The notes beneath the pieces were generated by a model, which did not search any database, had not been told where the DNA came from, and saw only the letters and a list, made by a program, of their open reading frames with translations. The translations under genes were made by a program, and so were the position numbers. From assembly GCA_964588335.1 (NCBI GenBank), contig CAZPOV010000004.1, positions 186,001-250,000 of the forward strand: a stretch of 64,000 bases of DNA, written 5' to 3'. The DNA comes from JAGQZY01 sp964588335. Its GTDB lineage: Bacteria; Bdellovibrionota; Bdellovibrionia; Bdellovibrionales; JAGQZY01. Below, in pieces: positions 1 through 8,023 of the stretch (position 1 is the stretch's first letter; every line of letters begins with the position of its first letter).

Positions 1-1250
1 CCAGACTTCTTGTTTTCACGAGGAAAAATATCGAGATACAACAAGCCAATCAGGTCATTGTTGCGGGTGACTTTATAAACCTCCACATCTGGGTGATAGC
101 CAGGAGCTTCGTCGGTTTTTTCAAACTTCAATCCATAAAGCTTCTCGCCGTGAATAAATATGCCCTGAATCGCTTGTTGTAAGGGGAAATACGGACGCAA
201 ATCTTCGTCGCTCAAGTCGAATAAGTGTTTTTTAAATTTATCTGAATAAAACGAAAAGTCCCAAGGTTTGATCTCGATATCTTCTTTGAGCTCCGTTTTT
301 ATGAAATTTTGTAGCTCTTGCAAGTCTTTTTGCGCGGCTTTCAGTGATGGTTCTTTCAGTTCTTCTAGGAACTCAAAAACCTTTTCAGGAGTCTGCGCCA
401 TTCTTTTTTTCAATACAAAGTGGGCGTGGGTGGGGAACCCTAACAGTTTGGCGCGGGCGTTGCGAAGTTCGGCAATCTGTTTGCAAATCTCTCTGTTGGA
501 AAATTCGCCATCAAGAGCTTTGGTGTTAAATGCCATCCACATCTTTTTGCGCAGCTCGCGATTTTCCATGTACTTCATAAACGGCATGTATGAAGGGGCT
601 TGCAATGTGAATGTCCAGCCTTTTTGGCCTTTGTTTTCAGCCTCTTCTTTAGCGGTCGCTCTTACGGATTCGGGAAGCGCTTGAACTTCACTTTCATCCT
701 CGATGTTCAGTAAAAAAGCATTGGTGGCTTTCAGTACATTTTGTGAGTACTGCGGGCTAAGTGACGCCATTTTTTGATCAAGCTCGCGGAGCTGATCTTT
801 GTCTTGAGCGGAAAGAAGAGCACCGTTGCGAGTGAAGCTTTCAAAGGTTTCATTAAGAAGTTTCTTTTGTTCAAGATTCAAAGACGTGGCTTCTTCGCTT
901 TCAACAACTCTTTTGATGTTGGCAAACAGTTTGTCAGAAAGTTGAATATCATTGCCAAATTCTGCTAACTTTTGCGAAACATCACCAACGGCCTGATCGA
1001 TCTCAGAATCGGTGCAGGCGTGATAAAGATTAAAGAACACCGTTGTCACTTGATCCAATTCTTGGCTGGCAAGCTCAAGAGCTTCAATCGTATTTTGAAA
1101 GGTTGGTTGATTTTGTTCTTCAATGTCTTTGATACGTTTGCGGGCCAGTTGCATGGCTTTTTCAATGGCCGGTTGAAAATCTTTGCTGTCGATTTTGTCA
1201 AACGGAACGGCTTGGTCAAAGTTTGAATTGTTTTGGAAAAGATCCAGCAT
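1..1250 (-). CDS. M3 family metallopeptidase (Dcp/oligopeptidase A-like), 3' part cut by window edge
   Basis: About 416 N-terminal residues of a zinc oligopeptidase that would degrade short peptides in the cytoplasm or periplasm. The reading frame starts at the ATG at 1248-1250 (MLDLFQNNSNFDQAVPFD) and stays open to base 1. The helical N-terminal half and the segment reading YLDIFPRENKKS at the window edge match the region just before the catalytic domain in the M3A family (usual motif LDLYPREGK). The HEXXH zinc site lies beyond base 1 and cannot be checked. No signal peptide is visible. A lipoprotein gene lies upstream on the same strand, 170 bp away. Family assignment is firm; the choice between Dcp and OpdA type is open. 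Confidence 0.85.
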   Translation of the reverse strand, partial: MLDLFQNNSNFDQAVPFDKIDSKDFQPAIEKAMQLARKRIKDIEEQNQPTFQNTIEALELASQELDQVTTVFFNLYHACTDSEIDQAVGDVSQKLAEFGNDIQLSDKLFANIKRVVESEEATSLNLEQKKLLNETFESFTRNGALLSAQDKDQLRELDQKMASLSPQYSQNVLKATNAFLLNIEDESEVQALPESVRATAKEEAENKGQKGWTFTLQAPSYMPFMKYMENRELRKKMWMAFNTKALDGEFSNREICKQIAELRNARAKLLGFPTHAHFVLKKRMAQTPEKVFEFLEELKEPSLKAAQKDLQELQNFIKTELKEDIEIKPWDFSFYSDKFKKHLFDLSDEDLRPYFPLQQAIQGIFIHGEKLYGLKFEKTDEAPGYHPDVEVYKVTRNNDLIGLLYLDIFPRENKKS

Positions 1251-1420
1251 GGGCACTCCTTTTTCGGGTCCAATCATGCTTTCAGTTGTAACGAGATCCG
1301 TGTCCGTTGGGTAGAAATCGCCAGGTATTGCAGAGAGTCAACGGCTGTTATCGAAAACACTCCTAGGACTTTTGCTAATAACCAAGGAGGTCCCGGGTCT
1401 TTATCGTCAAACCGACGGAT

Positions 1421-2032
1421 TTAAGGGCGTTGGTCGCAAAAACCGTAATCAGTATCAATCACAGGGCGACACTCCGCTTGTTCGCCTTGTCTGTTGATGA
1501 CGCCACGGCAGTCGTCGTTGCCGCGCTCAAGGTTACAACGTGCGCCAAAATTGGGGGTGCAGCTGGCAACACCAAAAACTTCATCCAAGCCACCATCGGA
1601 GGGGGGCGGACCGGCATCACCGGTGGAGATCCAGCGGCTTTCATTTTCTTCCGGTAAATTGACCAACCTTAAAGTGACTTGCACCCGTGAAACCGGAGAG
1701 TAAATTTCTAGGGACTCGCAGCGGGGCACGCCTCGGAAAAGCACAGGGTTTTCACCGTTACGGCAGCCACAACCAATCCCGGAATTATCGAAGGCATTGT
1801 CTGAAAAAGGATCATCACCGCCACCAAAATAGCGACCCAACCCAAGGGCGTCCGCCTCGCGATTGATTTCGTTACACTCCTGCGCATCTGGAAAGCGCGT
1901 GCAAAATTGCAAAAGCGATTGATCTTCGCCGCCCAGCGGGTCACTTCCGTTGGTGCTTGTGCTATTGCGTCCACAGGCTGAAACGATAAAAATTGTTGCT
2001 AAAAAATAAATCAAGACACTTCTTGAACCCAC
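1421..2032 (-). CDS. Cys-rich hypothetical lipoprotein
   Basis: A 203-residue protein with a short hydrophobic leader ending in a lipobox (IVSAC, Cys20), so it is probably lipidated and held in the envelope. The mature part is rich in Cys, Asp, Gly and Asn, with paired cysteines (GCGCRNG; CNLERGNDDC; CRPVIDTDYGFC) that suggest several disulfides. A Gly/Pro/Asp-rich stretch (GDAGPPPSDGG) looks like a flexible linker. I do not recognise a family. Small Cys-rich lipoproteins of this kind are common in Bdellovibrio-like genomes. It is divergent from the outer-membrane protein starting at 2224. Confidence 0.7.
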   Translation of the reverse strand: MGSRSVLIYFLATIFIVSACGRNSTSTNGSDPLGGEDQSLLQFCTRFPDAQECNEINREADALGLGRYFGGGDDPFSDNAFDNSGIGCGCRNGENPVLFRGVPRCESLEIYSPVSRVQVTLRLVNLPEENESRWISTGDAGPPPSDGGLDEVFGVASCTPNFGARCNLERGNDDCRGVINRQGEQAECRPVIDTDYGFCDQRP

Positions 2033-2223
2033 GATCCCGAACTCCTTTTTTTTGATCCTCGCTCTTTCAACCTACAATATTTGTGCCATGCGAAAATATC
2101 GGTCTCTATATAATAGGGTGGACCTGGGGGCTAGAAATGCGGGGCGGATCTATCTTTTACCCTGTTCCGCCTGTAACATTGTTGTGCGGTTCAGTAATTT
2201 TTTCAAAGGGATTTGCTTCGCTC

Positions 2224-2994
2224 GTGATTAAGAAAATAAGCCTTTTTATTTGTCTCTGCGTCTTTCTTGCAAGGCCTTCGCAGGCCCGAGTGTTTATGTT
2301 TGAAGAGGAAACCGTGGCGCCTTTTTTAAAATTGCGAACCGGTGTTTCTTCGATGGGGAATGCCCCTTTCCGATGGCAATCGGCCTCTCAGTACTCAGGT
2401 GATGATGTCGATCTTGTTTATGGTGGTGAATTTGGAGTTTATCTGCGCACTCAAGGTGTGGGTGTGTCGTTGGGAGTGCTGGTGCACACTTTTGATCCCG
2501 TGACAGGGGCGCAGGGGTTGAATGCCAGCGGCAACCGTCTGTACACGGTCGATGTTGAGGGGTTGGCTTACGGTCCTCAGGTTGTTTTTGATTTTCATTT
2601 AACATCAACGAAAAGTTATTTATGGAAGTTGATGCTGGGGGGCGGCTATCAGTTTGCCAAACTTGAAAGCAGTTATAATTTTACAGTCACCGGTCAAGCT
2701 TTGGTTGGCGGGCAAAGTCAATTGATGGAAACTTACAAACAAGAAGCGCCGTTCGCATTGCTTGCCATCGGCACAGAATTCCACATGTCGGGCACCACGA
2801 CATTATCTGTGACAGCCGGTTATCATTATAGTTTCAGCCAAGAATGGAAGTATGATGGGGGTGGGCAGAACTTTGCGGGAGCCCATAGCCAAGGGGATTC
2901 CGTTGTTTTTGAAGATGCCTCGGCAAAAAATATCGACTGGAGTTATCCGTTTCTACAAGTCGGCTTTCATTTCTATGTCGACACCATCCGCTAA
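2224..2994 (+). CDS. Putative outer-membrane beta-barrel protein
   Basis: About 256 residues from the GTG at 2224. I chose this start because it places a clean signal peptide at the N terminus (VIKKISLFICLCVFLARPSQA); the frame is open further upstream to 2083, but that extension is not signal-like. The mature chain has alternating hydrophobic/polar strands rich in Gly, Tyr and Ser, for example LWKLMLGGGYQFAKLESSY and TTLSVTAGYHYSF, and ends in an aromatic strand (FLQVGFHFYVDTIR). This pattern fits an 8- to 12-strand barrel. No named family is recognised. It lies about 180 bp upstream of the Agl/Glt-like operon but has its own spacing, so co-transcription is uncertain. Confidence 0.65.
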   Translation: MIKKISLFICLCVFLARPSQARVFMFEEETVAPFLKLRTGVSSMGNAPFRWQSASQYSGDDVDLVYGGEFGVYLRTQGVGVSLGVLVHTFDPVTGAQGLNASGNRLYTVDVEGLAYGPQVVFDFHLTSTKSYLWKLMLGGGYQFAKLESSYNFTVTGQALVGGQSQLMETYKQEAPFALLAIGTEFHMSGTTTLSVTAGYHYSFSQEWKYDGGGQNFAGAHSQGDSVVFEDASAKNIDWSYPFLQVGFHFYVDTIR

Positions 2995-3177
2995 GTCTTC
3001 TGTCATGCAAAAAAAGATTCTTTAAATTCTCTGTAAGTTCATTTCAGATTTAAGATAATCAGGATTCCGTTAAGCTTTTGTTTGACTGGGTTTCGGGGGA
3101 GTGGGACGATTTTTTCCGTACGCAATTAAGACATGGATCAAAGTCTTAAGTCATGTCGAAAGATTAAGGAGGATTTC

Positions 3178-3858
3178 GTGAGCTTTTTTCAGTCACTTTC
3201 AACAGCATTTACTACCGGTGGAATATGGATGTGGTTTATCCTAGCCCTACAAATTGTAGCTCTAGGAATTATTCTTGAAAGAGTTGTGGCTCTTTACATT
3301 CGACGTAAACCAACACAAAAACGCAATGTACTCAATTATGAGAAAGGCATCCGTCAGGGCGATCTTGAAAATGTCTTAACTTCAGCCAAGCAGCATTCCA
3401 ATGAGCCCATCGGGCGCACCGTCGCTGCAGGTTCGGAAGCGGCCATGAATTTTGGTGGCAAAGACGAAATTCAAGGACGTATGGAAGAGGTCATTCTTGA
3501 AGAAACCGAGCAAATTGAAAAGCGCACCGGCTTTCTAGCAATGATTGCCAACGTCGCCACTCTATCAGGTCTTCTGGGGACTATTGCTGGGATGATCAAG
3601 GCCTTCGCGGCGGTCAGTAATGCCAATCCCATGGAAAAAGCGACTTTGCTTTCCAACGGTATTTCGGAAGCCATGAACACAACAGCCTTCGGGTTGATTG
3701 TGGCGATTCCAACACTTCTCGTCTACTCGATTTTAGCCAACCGCTCACAAACTTTAACAGACGATCTTAATCAGGCCGCTCTTAAGGCTTACAATTGGTT
3801 GAGTTACTCCTTTAATCCTATGGAGACACGACGAACTCGTGCCGATCAGGCCAACTAA
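3178..3858 (+). CDS. MotA/TolQ/ExbB family proton-channel protein (AglR/GltR-like)
   Basis: About 226 residues. I chose the GTG at 3178 because AAGGAGG (3166-3172) sits at ideal distance; an upstream in-frame ATG at 3133 lacks this. Three membrane segments are seen: one near residues 14-34, then the paired TolQ/MotA helices containing GFLAMIANVATLSGLLGTIA and AFGLIVAIPTLLVYSILA. In this family the channel subunit surrounds two ExbD/TolR/MotB-type subunits and couples proton flow to work on the envelope. The next two genes encode exactly such partners, and the downstream TPR, TonB-like and barrel genes match the Agl/Glt gliding-machine gene set of myxobacteria and Bdellovibrio. Function in motility is inference from context. 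Confidence 0.88.
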   Translation: MSFFQSLSTAFTTGGIWMWFILALQIVALGIILERVVALYIRRKPTQKRNVLNYEKGIRQGDLENVLTSAKQHSNEPIGRTVAAGSEAAMNFGGKDEIQGRMEEVILEETEQIEKRTGFLAMIANVATLSGLLGTIAGMIKAFAAVSNANPMEKATLLSNGISEAMNTTAFGLIVAIPTLLVYSILANRSQTLTDDLNQAALKAYNWLSYSFNPMETRRTRADQAN

Positions 3859-3875
3859 TACGAGGGAGTTGAACA

Positions 3876-4337
3876 GTGTTTGGGAAAAAGCAGAAAAAAG
3901 AGGTTAACACCGAAGTCGACTTGGTCGCCTTTATTTCTCTGCTCTCTGTCTGTATTTGTTTTCTTTTGTTGACCACAATCTGGATTCAGATTGCTTCAAT
4001 GAATGTGAAACAAGCTGTTGGAGGGCAGGCGGCGGCTGGTAAGCCGAAGCCTGAGATGTGGGTGGTCATGAAAGATCAAGGCGAGTTGCAATTTAAGTTG
4101 CGTCATACGCCAAGCAAAATCACTCGCTCCTTTGGGAAAATAAAAATTCCCGGAGTCGAAGGAAAGCCTGATTTCACCGAGCTGGCCACTTACTTAGGCA
4201 AGCTCAACGGCGAGTATCAGGAGCTTTCGATGGCTTTGATTCGGCCAGCCGAGAAAACTCCATTTGAAGATATCATTGAGCTTATGGATGTGTTTCGTAA
4301 GCAGGGAATCGAAGACTTAGGTGTAACACCACTTTAA
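3876..4337 (+). CDS. ExbD/TolR-like protein lacking the usual membrane aspartate
   Basis: A 153-residue protein starting at GTG 3876 behind GAGGGA. It has a short basic N terminus, a single membrane helix (about residues 16-38, LVAFISLLSVCICFLLL) and a periplasmic domain, as in ExbD/TolR. In ExbD the helix carries the proton-binding Asp in the motif FID; here the aligned position reads FIS (Ser21). The nearest acid is Asp15 at the membrane edge. The Ala/Gly/Lys/Pro-rich stretch after the helix (GGQAAAGKPKPE) is a likely linker. It lies between the channel gene and a second ExbD-like gene that keeps the Asp. This suggests a structural rather than proton-carrying role, which is inference. Confidence 0.8.
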   Translation: MFGKKQKKEVNTEVDLVAFISLLSVCICFLLLTTIWIQIASMNVKQAVGGQAAAGKPKPEMWVVMKDQGELQFKLRHTPSKITRSFGKIKIPGVEGKPDFTELATYLGKLNGEYQELSMALIRPAEKTPFEDIIELMDVFRKQGIEDLGVTPL

Positions 4338-4356
4338 AGCCTTAAGCGGGGGAATT

Positions 4357-4830
4357 ATGTTTAATCAATCCACGAGCTCGGCCGGATTGTCTGGCGTGAG
4401 TTTTGGTAAGGGTAAAAAGAAGCGAAATCTAGTTGCAACCGTGATGCTGACCTCATTGGTCGATACCTTTTCGGTGTTAGTGATTTACTTGTTGGTGAAT
4501 TTCTCAACCACTGGCGAATTGCTTTATATGAGTGAAGGTATGGAGCTGCCATCGGCGGCAAAGACGGCTCAGTTGGAGCGCAACGTAGTGGTCAAGGTTG
4601 AAAAAGACAAGCTTTATATAGAAGAGGAAGAGATTCCAACCAAGAACCTGGTGAAAACCTTAATCGATATGAAGAAGAATTGGGAAAAGTACTATCCTGA
4701 TACCGAGTTCACCGGAGCCATGACCATTCAAGCCGACCGAAGACAAACCTACAGTTTGTTAAGTCATGTGATTCAGGCGGGTGGCCATGCTGGTTATAGC
4801 GACATCAATTTTGCAGTGATAAGGAAATAG
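4357..4830 (+). CDS. ExbD/TolR-like proton-channel partner (AglQ/AglS-like)
   Basis: A 157-residue single-pass protein. After a basic N terminus (KGKKKRN) the helix reads MLTSLVDTFSVLVIYLLV, with Asp36 at the position of the essential proton-binding Asp of ExbD, TolR and MotB. The periplasmic part has the expected alternation of strands and helices (VVVKVEKDKLYIEEEEI; TIQADRRQTYSLLSHVIQAGG). The family role is to cycle protonation at this Asp within the MotA/TolQ-type ring encoded at 3178. It starts 19 bases after the preceding gene and ends 8 bases before the next, so it is in the same transcript. Of the two ExbD-like proteins here, this is the one expected to conduct protons. Confidence 0.87.
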   Translation: MFNQSTSSAGLSGVSFGKGKKKRNLVATVMLTSLVDTFSVLVIYLLVNFSTTGELLYMSEGMELPSAAKTAQLERNVVVKVEKDKLYIEEEEIPTKNLVKTLIDMKKNWEKYYPDTEFTGAMTIQADRRQTYSLLSHVIQAGGHAGYSDINFAVIRK

Positions 4831-4838
4831 GGGTAATA

Positions 4839-7778
4839 ATGACAAAAATCTCGAAAAAAGGATTGTTCGGATTTTTCTTAGGTTTTTTAGTGGCCAGTTC
4901 AGCTTTAGCAATCGATGCTAAAACCGCTCAAACGGAAACTCTTTTAATCAACAAACTCACCAATGTGTTTCTTAAGTTACCAGAGGGCAACCCGACAAAA
5001 AATAAAATCACCCTGCGACTGGCAGATTTGCATGCCGAGCGTGGGCGGTTGGTAGCCAAACAAGAGCTGGCAAAAGGCTGCATTGAATGCAGCAATGGTA
5101 TCGAGGATCGAAAAAAAGCCCTTGAGTACTATCAATACGTCCTTCCTGGCTTGAAGGGTGAGTCGCGCCAGAATGTCATGGTTCAGGTGGGTCATATCTA
5201 TGAAGTTCTGGGTGACAACTCAAAAGCCATTGAATTTTATAAAAAAGTGATTACAGGGTCGTCTGGAAAAGGTGTGGCAGAAGCGCAATTCTCCCTTGCT
5301 GAAATTTATTTTAAACAGCGAGACTTCGCTTCCGCTAAAAAATATTACACCCAGGCCTTAAATAACGATCAGTTCAACCGGCGCGGTTTGGCGACTTTTC
5401 GGCGAGCCTGGTGTTTATATAACCTTGGAGAGGTGGCGTCGGCTGTTAAAGCTTTAGAGAGTATTCTCAGTGACCCTAAGTTGCTCACCCGAGGTGGCGA
5501 AAATCTTGTTAATGTTGATCAGGATTTTAAGTCAGAGGTGGCCAAAGACTACACGGTCTTTATGGCCCACAGTTCACAGATCAGCATGAGTGGAATTCAA
5601 AAAGTTTACAAACTGAGTCCCGATAAAACGCGCATTGAAAATGTTTCGTTTTTAGCGAAGGAGTTGGAGCGACTGGGGCAAATTGAGCAAGCCCAGCAGG
5701 CTTGGGAGCTTGTTGTCGCTGAAACCGGAGATCCGCAAATTCGTATGGAAGGGCTTGTTTATCTTGCGGGTCTGCAAATGAAAGGCAGTCAGAAGTCGAA
5801 GATTCTTCCCTATCTTAAGCGGGCTTTCCGCAACTGGGCCAGTTTGAAAACCTGCAAAGATCAACGGGTCTGTGACGAATTGAAAAAGCGAATTCGTACA
5901 TTGGTCTTTGATTGGAATCGTAGCGAGAAAAAGAACCCTTCGGCTGAGCTATTAGAGGCCTATGAAGGATATTTCTCGGTGGAGAAAAATGATCGAGAAG
6001 GCTATGTGTTGGCGTCGCAGGCGGCGATTCAAGCTAAAGATTTCACGAAAGCTTGGCGATGGAACCAGCAGGCCTTCCAGCTGGCGAGTACCGATGAACA
6101 AAAAGAAAGAGCTCTGCTGCGAAGAATTGAAATTGCCGAGCTTGCAAAAAATAACGATTGGTTGGCGACGGCCCAGAAAACTTATTTGGAAAACAGTCCA
6201 AAGAAAACAAAGTCTACCGAAATCCGCTACCAAATGGCGCAACAGGCCTATGATTCGAAAAACTATGCATCAGCGGCTGATCAGTTTAAGGCGATCGCCA
6301 GTCAACCCAATGTAAAAGGTAAGTTGAAAATTCAAGCCGCGGAAATGGCCTTGGACGCTTTGGTCCTGACCAAAGAGGATAAGAAAATTGAAGCCTGGGC
6401 CAGTGAGTTCGCGCAAACCTTTCCCACTCAAAGGAAGCACTTTCTATCTTTAGCGGGGACTTCGGTGTTGTCTCAAACCGCCAGTATTTCTGCCAGTGGC
6501 AGCGATCATCAAAAAGCGTGGCAAACTTTGAATCGTTTCGATGTCGGTACCGCCGATGCTGAAAAGAAGAAAACTTATTATAAAAATAAAGTGATTCTGG
6601 CTCGCAAACTTAAAAAGTTTAATGAGATGGACAGTGCCTTGCGATCCTTCTTGGCTTTGCAGAATCTTAGCAAAGACGAGACCAAGTTTGGTCTTGAAAA
6701 CCGAGTTTGGTTGAGTGAGTTGCAGTTGGACTTTGATGCTGCTTTTCAGGCCTACAAGAAACTTGAAACCGGTAATTGGCTGGAAACAGCACGTATGGCT
6801 GATTTAGCAGAAAAGCCTTCGGCTCAATATTATTACCAGTATTTAAAGAATCCCGATGATAAGGATTTGGCTTTTTCCATTTGTGTCAAATTGGTGAAAG
6901 AGGCCCAGCAGTTGGGGGCTAAGCAAAAACCGTGTTTGCCTTATTTATCAACTGATAAAAATTATATGGCCGCACTGATCATGGAAATTTACAGTGGTAA
7001 AAAGTCAAACAGGCAATTGGCTCAGCTTTTAAAGCGCTACGGTTTGCAGCAAACTCCGGCGGCGCGTGTTTTAGAGCGTGAGTTCTTAATTGCAGAAGGG
7101 GAAGCCAAGATTAAAAAATTGGTGAACCACAAGTTGGACGGGCGCACGTCTCGGGTTGCTGGATCCCTGCAAAGACGAATGGCTTTGATCACTTCATTCG
7201 AGCAAACCATCAGTAAAGCCACAAAAACCGAGGACTGGTTAACTCAAACTCTGTTTTTAATCGAGCTCCAAAAGCAGTACACTCGCTTTTTCGAAGAGCT
7301 TATGGCTCTGCCCACACCTCAAGATCTGTCGGCCGAAGAGCAGCAGCAATACTTGACTCTGTTGAGCCAACAAGCGGCACCCTACAAAGAAAAAGCCAGT
7401 CAAATTCAATTTAAAATTGATGAGCTTTGGAAGAATGAGGCGGCAGTGGATCAAGTGTTCGCTAACTTCCATCGTGCGCCGAAAGAGATTCAAACCATCC
7501 TTGGGCCACAGATTGAAAAAATGAAGGCGGTTAGTGCTCCTAAAAGAGCGTCCCAGTTCGATTTGGTTTTCCGTTCAGAAATGAGCAAAAAAACACCGTC
7601 TTTGGCGCTTCTCGAAACGGCTCGCAATCAGGTTAAAAGCTCGCCTTTGAATAAATCGGCATTGCAGAATCTTATTCAACTGGAGATCAAGCGCGGATAC
7701 GAGCCCATGATCATTTATTTAAACAGTCGATTGAAAATGGTGGATCAAGGATTTGAAACCTCAGGGAGGTCTTTATGA
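4839..7778 (+). CDS. Large periplasmic TPR protein of the Agl/Glt-like cluster
   Basis: A 979-residue protein with a signal peptide (about residues 1-24, ending SSALA) and no later membrane helix, so it is periplasmic. Tetratricopeptide-like helix pairs are clear between about residues 95 and 220 (KALEYYQYVLPG; KAIEFYKKVIT; SAKKYYTQALN), and further helical repeats continue through most of the chain. A CxxC pair (Cys81, Cys84) lies just before the first clear repeat. In the myxobacterial gliding machine, large TPR proteins such as GltD and GltE connect inner- and outer-membrane parts; this protein is a good candidate for that position by size, location and gene order. Exact orthology cannot be settled by eye. 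It overlaps the next gene by 4 bases. Confidence 0.8.
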   Translation: MTKISKKGLFGFFLGFLVASSALAIDAKTAQTETLLINKLTNVFLKLPEGNPTKNKITLRLADLHAERGRLVAKQELAKGCIECSNGIEDRKKALEYYQYVLPGLKGESRQNVMVQVGHIYEVLGDNSKAIEFYKKVITGSSGKGVAEAQFSLAEIYFKQRDFASAKKYYTQALNNDQFNRRGLATFRRAWCLYNLGEVASAVKALESILSDPKLLTRGGENLVNVDQDFKSEVAKDYTVFMAHSSQISMSGIQKVYKLSPDKTRIENVSFLAKELERLGQIEQAQQAWELVVAETGDPQIRMEGLVYLAGLQMKGSQKSKILPYLKRAFRNWASLKTCKDQRVCDELKKRIRTLVFDWNRSEKKNPSAELLEAYEGYFSVEKNDREGYVLASQAAIQAKDFTKAWRWNQQAFQLASTDEQKERALLRRIEIAELAKNNDWLATAQKTYLENSPKKTKSTEIRYQMAQQAYDSKNYASAADQFKAIASQPNVKGKLKIQAAEMALDALVLTKEDKKIEAWASEFAQTFPTQRKHFLSLAGTSVLSQTASISASGSDHQKAWQTLNRFDVGTADAEKKKTYYKNKVILARKLKKFNEMDSALRSFLALQNLSKDETKFGLENRVWLSELQLDFDAAFQAYKKLETGNWLETARMADLAEKPSAQYYYQYLKNPDDKDLAFSICVKLVKEAQQLGAKQKPCLPYLSTDKNYMAALIMEIYSGKKSNRQLAQLLKRYGLQQTPAARVLEREFLIAEGEAKIKKLVNHKLDGRTSRVAGSLQRRMALITSFEQTISKATKTEDWLTQTLFLIELQKQYTRFFEELMALPTPQDLSAEEQQQYLTLLSQQAAPYKEKASQIQFKIDELWKNEAAVDQVFANFHRAPKEIQTILGPQIEKMKAVSAPKRASQFDLVFRSEMSKKTPSLALLETARNQVKSSPLNKSALQNLIQLEIKRGYEPMIIYLNSRLKMVDQGFETSGRSL

Positions 7779-8023
7779 AACTAATGGGACTTATTCTTAG
7801 CCTATTTTTGTTGGTGTCAGTGAGCCATGCCGCTCAAAAACAAAAGCAAAAAAAATCAAGACAGTCCAAAGAGGTCTCTTTTGATGAGATCCTTGTTCAA
7901 GGTAAGCATCATTTTTCTGACGAAGCTGTGGTGACCGTCGAGCAAGATAAGGTTTTGGACGCCCTTTTAGAAGTCAGAAAAGATTTTAAAGATAGAATCA
8001 AAAAATCAGCGAAGAGAAATTGA
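7775..8023 (+). CDS. Small secreted protein of the Agl/Glt-like operon
   Basis: An 82-residue protein with a signal peptide (MKLMGLILSLFLLVSVSHA) followed by a very basic segment (KQKQKKSRQSK), a short predicted strand/helix part (VSFDEILVQGKHHF) and a basic C-terminal helix (KDFKDRIKKSAKRN). No cysteine follows the leader, so it is a soluble periplasmic protein rather than a lipoprotein. It overlaps the genes on both sides by ATGA junctions, which suggests translational coupling and a fixed ratio with its neighbours. I do not recognise a family. Its place between the TPR and TonB-like genes points to an accessory subunit of the machine. Confidence 0.75.
   Translation: MKLMGLILSLFLLVSVSHAAQKQKQKKSRQSKEVSFDEILVQGKHHFSDEAVVTVEQDKVLDALLEVRKDFKDRIKKSAKRN

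Noticed and set aside
268..684. Plus-strand open frame opposite the M3 peptidase
   Set aside because: It is antisense to a well-supported M3 peptidase frame and its product shows low-complexity Ser/Phe composition.
1430..1974. Several frames overlapping the Cys-rich lipoprotein
   Set aside because: They are alternative-frame shadows; only the 203-residue minus-strand frame has a lipobox and sensible composition.
5952..6315. Open frames on both strands inside the large TPR gene
   Set aside because: Both are shadows of the long plus-strand TPR frame, with no leader or ribosome site.
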